The translations under genes and the position numbers were made by a program. From Aequorivita vladivostokensis (GTDB lineage: Bacteria > Bacteroidota > Bacteroidia > Flavobacteriales > Flavobacteriaceae), in the NCBI RefSeq assembly GCF_000952855.1, contig NZ_JSVU01000003.1, positions 310,001 to 374,000 on the forward strand: a stretch of 64,000 nt of DNA, written 5' to 3'. Shown here piece by piece: positions 18,746-25,929 of the stretch (positions are counted from its first letter, which is position 1; each line of letters starts with the position of its first letter). The notes beneath the pieces were generated by a model. That model saw only the letters and a program-made list of their open reading frames with translations. It searched no databases and was not told where the DNA came from.

Positions 18746-19048
18746 TTAAAGCTTTTTATCAAGTCCGTTTCTTATAATCTTGACAGCAATCAAACCGATA
18801 ACAGCGCCTAATAGTGATACCGCCATATTAATTGCAAACAAAACAACATTTACGCCTCCAGATTCCATTATTGAAATAGGATCAAAACCAAGTTTTCCAA
18901 ATATTTTAATAAAGAAAATACTGCCGAAAATTCCTGCGATGGTATTTGCTGTAAATCCCATTGTATATTTTTTCTTAATGGTGCCATATACATTAGCTCC
19001 AATAATGCCAACAAAAATGCTGATAATTGCAATGAGTGTATCTGTCAT
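18746..19048 (-). CDS. Small membrane protein downstream of cydB
   Basis: 100-aa protein with three hydrophobic helices (about 3-22, 33-52, 66-92), glycine-rich faces and a basic tail (RNGLDKKL). It starts 23 nt after cydB stops and is on the same strand, so it should be co-transcribed with cydAB. No family recognised; a GlsB/YeaQ-like glycine-zipper protein is possible. Small accessory subunits (CydX, CydS, CydY) are known for bd oxidases but are much shorter with one helix, so a role in oxidase assembly is only a suggestion. Confidence 0.7.
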   Translation of the reverse strand: MTDTLIAIISIFVGIIGANVYGTIKKKYTMGFTANTIAGIFGSIFFIKIFGKLGFDPISIMESGGVNVVLFAINMAVSLLGAVIGLIAVKIIRNGLDKKL

Positions 19049-19071
19049 AATAAATGTATTTCAGAACACTG

Positions 19072-20148
19072 TTAATGTTCCCCATAGCCCACATCGCCCA
19101 TCTTCCCTTTAAAAATACGGTACTGAACAAACATATAAACAGCCACTAAAATGGCAGCAATTACAAACCAATATACACCAACTGACAATCCATATTCATG
19201 CGCAGCAACATTATAAAGCGTTAAGGAAGGATTTACATCATTGGTTGAAGGCAATACTTTTGGGAATATTGAGGCCACGGTAGTGGTTAATCCGCCAAAT
19301 AGAAACAAGGAAGAAAACAAAAAACCCACGCCATCCTTCTTGAAGGATTTCACTTTAAACAAACCGAAAAGTCCCGTGAAAGCAATGAGTGGGAAAATCC
19401 AAAGCCATGGGCGTTCTATAAAGTTATGAAAAGGTTTTGGTTCAATGATATGCCAGCTAAATAAAGAAATTACTACCAAAGCCAACATCACAAAATTTAA
19501 ATTAAAGATTACTTTTTTTAGCTTTTGATTTAAATCGGAATTGGTTTTGAAGATAATCCAATTTGCTCCGTGAATGGTTAATGCCACTACCCCTACCACC
19601 CCCAATAGCAGCGTAAACCAATCAATGATACCTAAATGTTCTGCATGGGGGCTAAAGGATGAATTCCAAAGTGGTAAAAAGAAATAATGGGGTTCGTGTT
19701 CAGAAACACCATCGGTTACCATTCCTAAATTCACGCCCCTAACTACATTTCCCAAAGCAATTCCAAAAAAAAGAGCCAATAGCAAACTTGCAATTCCAAA
19801 AGCTTTATCCCATATAGTTTCCCACATTTTGTTATGGATCTGCCCACGTAGTTCCAGACCAATTGCCCTAAAAATGAGGAGCCATAAAATCATAACCAAC
19901 GGTAAGTAAAAGCCACTAAATGATGATGCGTATAAAGTGGGAAAAGCAAAAAACAACACACCTCCAGCAGCAATAAGCCAAACTTCGTTGGCATCCCAGA
20001 ATGGGCCAATTGCGCTTGTAATAGCTTTTTTATCCTTTTCGGTTTTGGCAAAAAACAAATGGATGATGCCTGCACCAAAATCATAACCATCCAAAATAAC
20101 ATAGATGGTCAACATTGTCATTAAAACGATATACCAAAATAATTCCAT
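19072..20148 (-). CDS. cydB: Cytochrome bd oxidase subunit II
   Basis: 358-aa CydB, the haem-free structural subunit of the bd-type quinol oxidase. It has the diagnostic N-terminal DGYDFGAGIIH (about 20-30), GPFWDANEVW (about 48-57) and multiple membrane segments. It pairs with CydA, whose stop lies 2 nt upstream of this start. Driven from the operator-bearing cydA promoter. In this context it completes a quinol oxidase that, from studies of other bacterial bd oxidases, is expected to tolerate sulfide. Confidence 0.95.
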   Translation of the reverse strand: MELFWYIVLMTMLTIYVILDGYDFGAGIIHLFFAKTEKDKKAITSAIGPFWDANEVWLIAAGGVLFFAFPTLYASSFSGFYLPLVMILWLLIFRAIGLELRGQIHNKMWETIWDKAFGIASLLLALFFGIALGNVVRGVNLGMVTDGVSEHEPHYFFLPLWNSSFSPHAEHLGIIDWFTLLLGVVGVVALTIHGANWIIFKTNSDLNQKLKKVIFNLNFVMLALVVISLFSWHIIEPKPFHNFIERPWLWIFPLIAFTGLFGLFKVKSFKKDGVGFLFSSLFLFGGLTTTVASIFPKVLPSTNDVNPSLTLYNVAAHEYGLSVGVYWFVIAAILVAVYMFVQYRIFKGKMGDVGYGEH

Positions 20149-20150
20149 AG

Positions 20151-21485
20151 TTAGATTTGTTTTGTGGTTTCAGGCCCTTTATTGATGATTTTTCCTGCTA
20201 GCATTAAAAATAGCAATCCCAATAACAAATAAAGACCAATAAAACCAAGCAAGGTGAATAATGTGTTTCCCGATGAGACGGTTGGCGAAATGCCATCAGC
20301 AGTTCGCAAGAGATTATAAACCAACCAAGGTTGCCTACCCAATTCTGCGGTGTACCACCCTGTAGTGTTCGCTATATATGGAAATGGCAACATAAACATC
20401 AGAGACCATAAAATCCATTTGGTTTTATAGAGTTTCTTTCGGAGCAATTGAATGCTTGCAAGAAGCATTAAAGCAATAAAAATTGTACCCAAGCCAACCA
20501 TAATATGATATGAATAATACAATCCAGGAATGTTAGTGGGGTATATACTTTCATCAAATTCATTCAAGCCTTTTATTTTAGCATCCCATCGCTGATAAGT
20601 TAAAAAGCTCAACACATTTGGAACGGCAATTTTGTTGTCGAGTTTTTTATTTTCCGTATCTGGCTGACCAATTAAAATAATTTCAGAACCTTTATCTTCT
20701 GTTTCAAAAATTCCTTCCATAGCCGCGAAAGTTACAGGTTGATGTTTTACAACATTCTTAGCGGTCCAATCTCCTGTGGGAAAAGCCACCAAAACACTAG
20801 AAATCAAACCAAAAATCACTCCAGTTTTTACGAAAAGTTTTCCGAATTCACTATGTTTATTGCTTAACAGATAGAATGCGCCTATGGCTGCCACTACAAA
20901 AGATGCTGTAATAACTGAAGCCAATTGATTGTGCAAATAAGAAGGCAGCAACCAAGGGTTGGAAAACAGAGCCCCAAAATTGTTAAGCACAAATTTTCCA
21001 TTCTCTAAAATTTCATAACCTACCGGATGTTGCATCCAAGAATGGGTAGCTATAATTAAATAACCACTAGCCCAAGACCCTAAAAACACTAGAAATCCCG
21101 TTAGGAAATGGAGCTTTTGACCCATTAATTTTTCTCCAAAAAGGAACAATCCCAAAAACGAAGATTCAAGGAAAAAGGAAAACATCCCCTCCATTGCAAG
21201 GGTCTGCCCTATAATACCCCCTGTAAGCTCTGAAAACTTTGCCCAATTGGTTCCAAATTGAAATTCCATTGGAATTCCGGTAACAACACCCATTGCAAAA
21301 TTAAGTGCGAAAATCTTCATCCAAAATTTCGCGGCATCGTTGTATTTATCAATTTTGGTTCTTAGGAATTTCCATTTAAAATAGACAATCATTAAAGACA
21401 ATCCCATGGTCAATTGTGGAAATAAATAGTGGAAAGTGATAGTAAATGCAAATTGCATTCTATCATAAAAGAGCATATCTTCCAT
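20151..21485 (-). CDS. cydA: Cytochrome bd oxidase subunit I
   Basis: 444-aa CydA, the haem-carrying subunit that oxidises quinol and reduces O2 to water. Near the N-terminus is FHYLFPQLTMG (about 18-28), whose His is the haem ligand. EFQFGTNW follows around 79-86, and the GRQPW signature lies near residue 383. The periplasmic quinol loop is of the short (L-minus, CIO-like) type given the total length. First gene of cydA-cydB-(100-aa protein). The operator and -7 element at 21516-21559 lie 31-74 nt upstream of the ATG. Confidence 0.95.
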   Translation of the reverse strand: MEDMLFYDRMQFAFTITFHYLFPQLTMGLSLMIVYFKWKFLRTKIDKYNDAAKFWMKIFALNFAMGVVTGIPMEFQFGTNWAKFSELTGGIIGQTLAMEGMFSFFLESSFLGLFLFGEKLMGQKLHFLTGFLVFLGSWASGYLIIATHSWMQHPVGYEILENGKFVLNNFGALFSNPWLLPSYLHNQLASVITASFVVAAIGAFYLLSNKHSEFGKLFVKTGVIFGLISSVLVAFPTGDWTAKNVVKHQPVTFAAMEGIFETEDKGSEIILIGQPDTENKKLDNKIAVPNVLSFLTYQRWDAKIKGLNEFDESIYPTNIPGLYYSYHIMVGLGTIFIALMLLASIQLLRKKLYKTKWILWSLMFMLPFPYIANTTGWYTAELGRQPWLVYNLLRTADGISPTVSSGNTLFTLLGFIGLYLLLGLLFLMLAGKIINKGPETTKQI

Positions 21486-21515
21486 ACTTCAGAAAATTGA
21501 TGGTGAAAATCTAAA

Positions 21516-21559
21516 CAAAGATAAAAGATGCAGCTTCTTTATAATGCAACTTTTGTTAC
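21516..21559 (-). promoter_or_regulatory. Predicted Crp/Fnr-type operator plus -7 element for cydAB
   Basis: Palindrome GCAAC-TTTT-GTTAC at 21546-21559 (one mismatch to GTAAC) and TATCTTTG, a perfect TAnnTTTG, on the minus strand at 21523-21516. The gap is 22 nt, identical to the other four units. The site also lies in the divergent region with upp, but the -7 spacing fits only the cydA direction. Confidence 0.8.
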
Positions 21560-21561
21560 AG

Positions 21562-21595
21562 TTTGTAAAATATGCTGCTCCTTTTTCTACCTTTA
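21562..21595 (+). promoter_or_regulatory. Possible promoter of upp
   Basis: TTTG at 21562-21565 and TACCTTTA at 21588-21595 (one base off TAnnTTTG), 22 nt apart, about 50 nt upstream of the upp ATG. Fits the Bacteroidota -33/-7 layout; short motifs make this tentative. Confidence 0.4.
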
Positions 21596-21646
21596 TCTAA
21601 ATTATCCATATTTTGAACCTCAGAAAATACCAATCTATTTAAAACC

Positions 21647-22300
21647 ATGATAGTCCACGACTTCAGCAACGAAAATTCTGTTCTCAACCAATTTGTTCTG
21701 GAAATGCGCGATGTTTCCATTCAAAAGGATTCCATGCGCTTTCGGAAAAATATTGAGCGTATTGGGGAAATTCTCAGTTATGAAATGAGCAAAACACTGC
21801 ACTATAAAACGGAAGTGGTAAAAACGCCGTTGGGGGAAAAGGAAATGAAAGTACCCGAAACAGATATAGTAGTTTGTTCCATTTTACGGGCGGCCCTGCC
21901 CCTCCATACGGGGGTTATAAGTTTTTTTGACAAGGCCGAAAACGCCTACATCTCTGCATTCCGGCACCACGCGGATGGCGATGATGCCTTTGAAGTGGTA
22001 GTAAATTATCTGGCATCGCCCTCCATTGAGGGAAAAACCTTGATATTGACCGACCCGATGCTGGCAACGGGAAAAACGTTGGAAAACGTACTTAAAGCCT
22101 TTAAAAGTCACGGAACGCCAAAGCAAATCCATATTCTATCCATCATCGGCGCCAAACCGGGAATAGCTTATATCCAGGATAAATTTCCCGAAAATACACA
22201 TCTTTGGATAGCAGCCGTAGATGAAAAACTAAACAGCCGAGGCTATATTCTGCCTGGCTTGGGCGATGCTGGCGATTTGGCGTTTGGTGTGAAACTGTGA
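21647..22300 (+). CDS. upp: Uracil phosphoribosyltransferase
   Basis: 217-aa UPRT, pyrimidine salvage: uracil + PRPP to UMP + PPi. PRPP-binding loop LILTDPMLATGKTLE (about 131-145) and the uracil-binding C-terminal segment SRGYILPGLGDAGDLAFG are intact. It is the only plus-strand gene inside the sulfide/respiration block. Its stop codon directly abuts the stop codon of the convergent MBL/rhodanese gene, with no spacer at all. Probably unrelated to sulfur metabolism. Confidence 0.95.
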   Translation: MIVHDFSNENSVLNQFVLEMRDVSIQKDSMRFRKNIERIGEILSYEMSKTLHYKTEVVKTPLGEKEMKVPETDIVVCSILRAALPLHTGVISFFDKAENAYISAFRHHADGDDAFEVVVNYLASPSIEGKTLILTDPMLATGKTLENVLKAFKSHGTPKQIHILSIIGAKPGIAYIQDKFPENTHLWIAAVDEKLNSRGYILPGLGDAGDLAFGVKL

Positions 22301-23641
22301 TTATTTAAAATCCTCAACATCGTCGCTTAGATCATAAACTTTTTCAATCTTTAACTCTTTCTCCAGAATACTGCTGCCGGCAGCGCTGCGGTATCCTCCT
22401 GCACAATGTACCACTATGGGTTTGTCGGTAGGAATTTCATCTGCTTTCTCGCGCAATTGATGTAGTGGAATAGCAATGGCTTTGTCAAAGAATTTCTCTT
22501 CGGATACCTCACTTTCATTACGGATATCAACAATGGTGTACTTTTCTGTATTCTTTTTGAAATCCTCCAAATTGAAAGCAGCCGATTTTTCAAAACTGGC
22601 ACTCCCGAGGGTAAATACTGTTTTCACATTGGCTTCATAACCAATCTTAGCCGTACGGTGAAGAATTTTTTCAGCATTTTCAATGGAATCGACAACCAAA
22701 TGGAATTTCTCAACGGGCCGTACAATAGACCCCAACCAGGTTTCAAACTTTGATGTGTCGGAAGTAGCCATAATATTTATACTGCCCGGCAAATGGTTTT
22801 TCTTAAAATCTTCCTCATCGCGAATATCAATAATCAGGGCACCATTTTCGACCTTTTCAACATTCACCTTAAATGAAATACCGCCCAATGCAGTCCGCAG
22901 GTTTTTTGCGCCGTTTTTGTTTACGTCCACATTATACCCAAAATAATGCGGGATAAAAGGTTGGGAATCCAGCAAATGGTTTACAAACTGCTCCTCTGTC
23001 TGTTTTTTGAATGCCCAATTGCCAATGCGTTCGTTGCCCAGCGTACTTGAGGAGGCGTCCTCGCTCATCCCTTTTCCGCAGAGCGAGCCTGCGCCATGGG
23101 CTGGATAAACATAGGCGATGTCCGGCAGGTCGGTGAATTTGTTTTGAATGGTATCATACATCATTTTTGCAAGTTCCTCGCGTTTGGCCTTCATATGGCC
23201 GGCCTTTTCGCGCAGGTCTGGGCGGCCCACATCGCCCACAAAAAGGGTATCTCCCGTAAAAAGGGCGGTCTTGTTTTCTTCCGTGGCAACAATGGTAACG
23301 CTATCGGGCGAATGGCCCGGGGTATTTATAGCCCTAAAAGTGGTATTGCCCATTTTAACCTCATCGCCATCGTCAAAAGAGACGTGTGGGTAATCAGCGC
23401 CCGTTTTCTCACTGCAATATAGTTTTGCACCAGTTTCATTGTGAATTTGAAGGTGTGAACTCACAAAATCGGCGTGAGGGTGGGTTTCAAATACCGCAAC
23501 TATCTTGGCATTGTTTTCTTCGGCGTATTTGTAATACTGGATTGGGTTTCTTTCGGGATCTACCAAAGCCATTTTGCCATCGCTGATAATGGCGTATGAA
23601 AAATGTGAAAGAGGTTCGTATTCAAATTGTTTAATTTTCAT
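22301..23641 (-). CDS. MBL-fold persulfide-dioxygenase-like protein with two rhodanese domains
   Basis: 446 aa. The N-terminal metallo-beta-lactamase domain (1 to about 240) has THPHAD (H54, H56, D58), TPGHSPDS (H110), FTGDTLFVGDVGRPDL (D131) and YPAHG (H182), the metal ligands and GDVGRPDL motif of the ETHE1/BlhA group. Two rhodanese domains follow. The first (about 265-345) lacks a catalytic cysteine (VVDSIEN at that place); the second (about 355-446) keeps VVHCAGGYRSA with C413. Likely converts persulfide made by SQR to sulfite and moves sulfane sulfur. No GTAAC operator lies upstream; the peroxiredoxin terminator ends only about 27 nt before its ATG, so expression may depend on read-through. 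Confidence 0.88.
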   Translation of the reverse strand: MKIKQFEYEPLSHFSYAIISDGKMALVDPERNPIQYYKYAEENNAKIVAVFETHPHADFVSSHLQIHNETGAKLYCSEKTGADYPHVSFDDGDEVKMGNTTFRAINTPGHSPDSVTIVATEENKTALFTGDTLFVGDVGRPDLREKAGHMKAKREELAKMMYDTIQNKFTDLPDIAYVYPAHGAGSLCGKGMSEDASSSTLGNERIGNWAFKKQTEEQFVNHLLDSQPFIPHYFGYNVDVNKNGAKNLRTALGGISFKVNVEKVENGALIIDIRDEEDFKKNHLPGSINIMATSDTSKFETWLGSIVRPVEKFHLVVDSIENAEKILHRTAKIGYEANVKTVFTLGSASFEKSAAFNLEDFKKNTEKYTIVDIRNESEVSEEKFFDKAIAIPLHQLREKADEIPTDKPIVVHCAGGYRSAAGSSILEKELKIEKVYDLSDDVEDFK

Positions 23642-23667
23642 AATCCTTTTTATTTAAATATAATAAA

Positions 23668-23706
23668 AATCAGCCTTGGGGACAAAACCCCAAGGCTGAT
23701 TTTTTT
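23668..23706 (-). terminator. Strong hairpin terminator between peroxiredoxin and MBL/rhodanese genes
   Basis: Perfect 14-bp stem (23668-23681 with 23688-23701), 6-nt loop, T-rich on both sides (plus-strand T run 23701-23706, minus-strand TTTTTATTATA), so it could work in both directions. On the minus strand it follows the peroxiredoxin stop by about 7 nt and lies 27 nt before the MBL/rhodanese ATG. Confidence 0.85.
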
Positions 23707-23712
23707 AAGTGC

Positions 23713-24375
23713 TTAAATACTTTTCTTCGCCAAATACCAATCTACTTTTTCCAACGAATCGTCTGCCAATCTTTCATTAAGCTCATCCAATGTTTTTGGG
23801 GGCCCTACAATTACCTTATCCCCTTTTTTCCAATCCAAGGGCATTGCCACGCCATATTTATCTGATGTTTGAAGGGCATTCAGCGCACGTAAAATTTCAT
23901 CCATATTTCTACCCACATTTAATGGATAGTACATTATTAAGCGTATTTTCTTATTGGGATCGATAAAAAATACCGCGCGTACGGCAGCTGTTTCACTTTC
24001 ATTGGGTTGAAGCATCCCGTATAGTTTTGAAACCTTCATATCCAAATCTGCAATGATTGGGAAATCAAAATATACGCCTGTATTTTCCCTTACATTTTGA
24101 ACCCAGCCCAAATGTGCGTGTATGCTATCTATACTCAAACCTAAAAGCTCTGTGTTGAGTGCGTCAAACTCACCCTTTCGCTGTGCGAAACCACTCATTT
24201 CGGTGGTGCAGACAGGTGTAAAATCGGCTGGATGCGAAAACATCACTACCCATTTGTCCTTGGCAAAGTCTGAGAACTTTATTTTTCCTTTTGTTGTAAC
24301 TGCCTCAAAATCTGGTGCGTTATCTCCTATTCTCGGCATTGTGTTTACTTGTTGTAATTCTGAAGTTGTTTCCAT
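23713..24375 (-). CDS. 1-Cys peroxiredoxin (Prx6 type)
   Basis: 220-aa thiol peroxidase. Peroxidatic cysteine C56 sits in HPADFTPVCTTE; it is the only cysteine in the protein, so it is a 1-Cys enzyme needing an external reductant. The long C-terminal domain (about 160-220, KYGVAMPLDWKKGDKVIV) is typical of the Prx6 branch. It can reduce peroxides and, as known for some peroxiredoxins, possibly persulfides. Carries its own operator promoter (24412-24455) and a strong terminator immediately downstream. Confidence 0.93.
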   Translation of the reverse strand: METTSELQQVNTMPRIGDNAPDFEAVTTKGKIKFSDFAKDKWVVMFSHPADFTPVCTTEMSGFAQRKGEFDALNTELLGLSIDSIHAHLGWVQNVRENTGVYFDFPIIADLDMKVSKLYGMLQPNESETAAVRAVFFIDPNKKIRLIMYYPLNVGRNMDEILRALNALQTSDKYGVAMPLDWKKGDKVIVGPPKTLDELNERLADDSLEKVDWYLAKKSI

Positions 24376-24411
24376 AATAATTAATTTTAACTATTCTTTT
24401 TAAATTTTAGA

Positions 24412-24455
24412 TAAAATTAAGCTATAATGAATTTGTGTACAGTAACATAAGTTAC
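24412..24455 (-). promoter_or_regulatory. Predicted Crp/Fnr-type operator plus -7 element for peroxiredoxin
   Basis: Perfect palindrome GTAAC-ATAA-GTTAC at 24442-24455 and TAATTTTA (one base off TAnnTTTG) on the minus strand at 24419-24412, 22 nt apart. The palindrome ends 1 nt before the tauE stop codon, so it occupies the whole tauE-prx gap together with the leader. Confidence 0.78.
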
Positions 24456-24456
24456 A

Positions 24457-25269
24457 CTACTGTTTGACTATAAATTCCATATAGAAGATGAAGATGGCCA
24501 TTACAAAAATAAAATAGCCAAAAGCCTTTTTCAGTTTTTTTCCATCGATAAAATTCCCGAGATAGCTACCGATGAAAATACCTATCAGTGATATTGTTGT
24601 GATGGTCAATAGAAAATTCCAATCTATCTGTCGTACCAGGGCATCGCCCAGAAAAAAACCAATCAATGAATTTAGCGCAATAATAATGAGTGAAGTCCCT
24701 ACGGCCACCTTCATCTCTACATTGGCCAAAAGAACCAGGGCAGGTATTATCAAAAAGCCACCACCCGCACCAATGATACCTGTTACGGCGCCTAAAATCA
24801 ATCCCTCAATCAATATTAAAGGATAGTTGTACTTTACTTTTCCAGTAGTTTTTTTGGTTAGATTTTTTTTTCCATTTAGCATGGAAAAGGCAGCGGGAAT
24901 CATTAAAAGTGCGAAAAGACCAAACATCCCCATTCTTCGGGTGAGTTGGAATTGGCCTATGGTCAATAATACATCCGGCAAAGCGGGCACTAAATAATGC
25001 CTTACCAATGTAACCCCGATAATTGCCGGAAAACCAAATACAATTGCAGTCCGCAAATCTACATAGCCTTTGAAATATTGCTTTATTCCACCAACCAATG
25101 CGCTGGTTCCGACAATGAACAGTGAGTAAGCGGTCGCAGATTTTTCATCTACCGAAAATAAATAAGCCAAAACCGGTACTGCCAAAATAGAACCCCCGCC
25201 GCCAATAATGCCCAAGGATAAACCTATAAACAATGCGCTTATATATCCAAGGATTTCTATTAATGCCAT
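24457..25269 (-). CDS. TauE/SafE family sulfite/sulfonate exporter
   Basis: 270-aa membrane protein of the TauE/SafE family, with two repeated halves of hydrophobic helices containing the paired glycine motifs GIIGGGGSILAVPVLAYL (about 20-37) and GIIGAGGGFLIIPALVLL (about 161-178). It is predicted to export sulfite or organosulfur anions. Placed between the TPMT-like methyltransferase and the peroxiredoxin, with its own operator promoter 18-61 nt upstream, it would remove the sulfite made by the MBL/rhodanese protein. Substrate is inferred from context only. Confidence 0.88.
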   Translation of the reverse strand: MALIEILGYISALFIGLSLGIIGGGGSILAVPVLAYLFSVDEKSATAYSLFIVGTSALVGGIKQYFKGYVDLRTAIVFGFPAIIGVTLVRHYLVPALPDVLLTIGQFQLTRRMGMFGLFALLMIPAAFSMLNGKKNLTKKTTGKVKYNYPLILIEGLILGAVTGIIGAGGGFLIIPALVLLANVEMKVAVGTSLIIIALNSLIGFFLGDALVRQIDWNFLLTITTISLIGIFIGSYLGNFIDGKKLKKAFGYFIFVMAIFIFYMEFIVKQ

Positions 25270-25286
25270 AATTACGGGTTAAGGGT

Positions 25287-25330
25287 CAAAAATAGCTGGT
25301 TTAATTGAGGTATCAAGTAACATCGGTTAC
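25287..25330 (-). promoter_or_regulatory. Predicted Crp/Fnr-type operator plus -7 element for tauE
   Basis: Perfect palindrome GTAAC-ATCG-GTTAC at 25317-25330 and a perfect TATTTTTG -7 element on the minus strand at 25294-25287, 22 nt apart. The -7 element lies about 18 nt before the tauE ATG. Confidence 0.82.
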
Positions 25331-25344
25331 AATGTGGCTATGCC

Positions 25345-25926
25345 CTATTTTTTTGAAAGCATAAAAAACAGTTCATTTCCCGCTCTTTGTGGAATTGAAT
25401 TATAAGCGACCTCCATTGTCTCTATTTTAAATTTTTCTTTAAAAAGGGAGAGATACTCTGTTTTATTTCCCCCGAAAGGAGGTTTGTCATCATTTAAGGG
25501 AATATTGAAAAGTAATCCTACCAACTTGCCATTTGGCTTGAGCAGTTTGTGCATTTTATTTACATATTCTTCACGAAGTGATGGTTCCAGCGCACAAAAA
25601 AAAGTCTGTTCCAAAATCAGGTCGAAGGTGTCCTCCAATTCAAAAAAGTCGGCGTGCAAAAGGTTTTCCTTAGGAAATGACGGGATGCGTTCCACAAGAT
25701 TTTTTAAGGGAATTGATGAAATATCCACCACAAAAACATTGTTGAAACCGTTTTCAAAAAGGTATTCCGCCTCATAGGAATTACCGCCACCAGGGATCAA
25801 AATCTTTAAATTTTTATCTGAAAGTTGGTCGATGTATTCCTTTATTGGCTTAGAAACGCAGCCAATATCCCAGCCCGTTTCACCACTGAGGTATTTGTGG
25901 TTCCAAAAGGTTTCGTAATAATTCAT
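25345..25926 (-). CDS. TPMT-family SAM-dependent methyltransferase
   Basis: 193-aa thiopurine-methyltransferase-like protein: WNHKYLSGETGWDIGCVSKP at the N-terminus, SAM motif ILIPGGGNSYEAEYLFENGF (about 42-61), VVDISSIPL after it, and DLILEQTFFCALEPSLREEY (about 101-120). Bacterial TPMT relatives methylate thiols, sulfide, selenium or tellurium compounds. The start is 3 nt after the cytochrome c stop, so the gene is in the cytochrome operon under the same operator. Here methylation of sulfide or low-molecular thiols is a reasonable inference. Confidence 0.85.
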   Translation of the reverse strand: MNYYETFWNHKYLSGETGWDIGCVSKPIKEYIDQLSDKNLKILIPGGGNSYEAEYLFENGFNNVFVVDISSIPLKNLVERIPSFPKENLLHADFFELEDTFDLILEQTFFCALEPSLREEYVNKMHKLLKPNGKLVGLLFNIPLNDDKPPFGGNKTEYLSLFKEKFKIETMEVAYNSIPQRAGNELFFMLSKK

Positions 25927-25929
25927 ATG

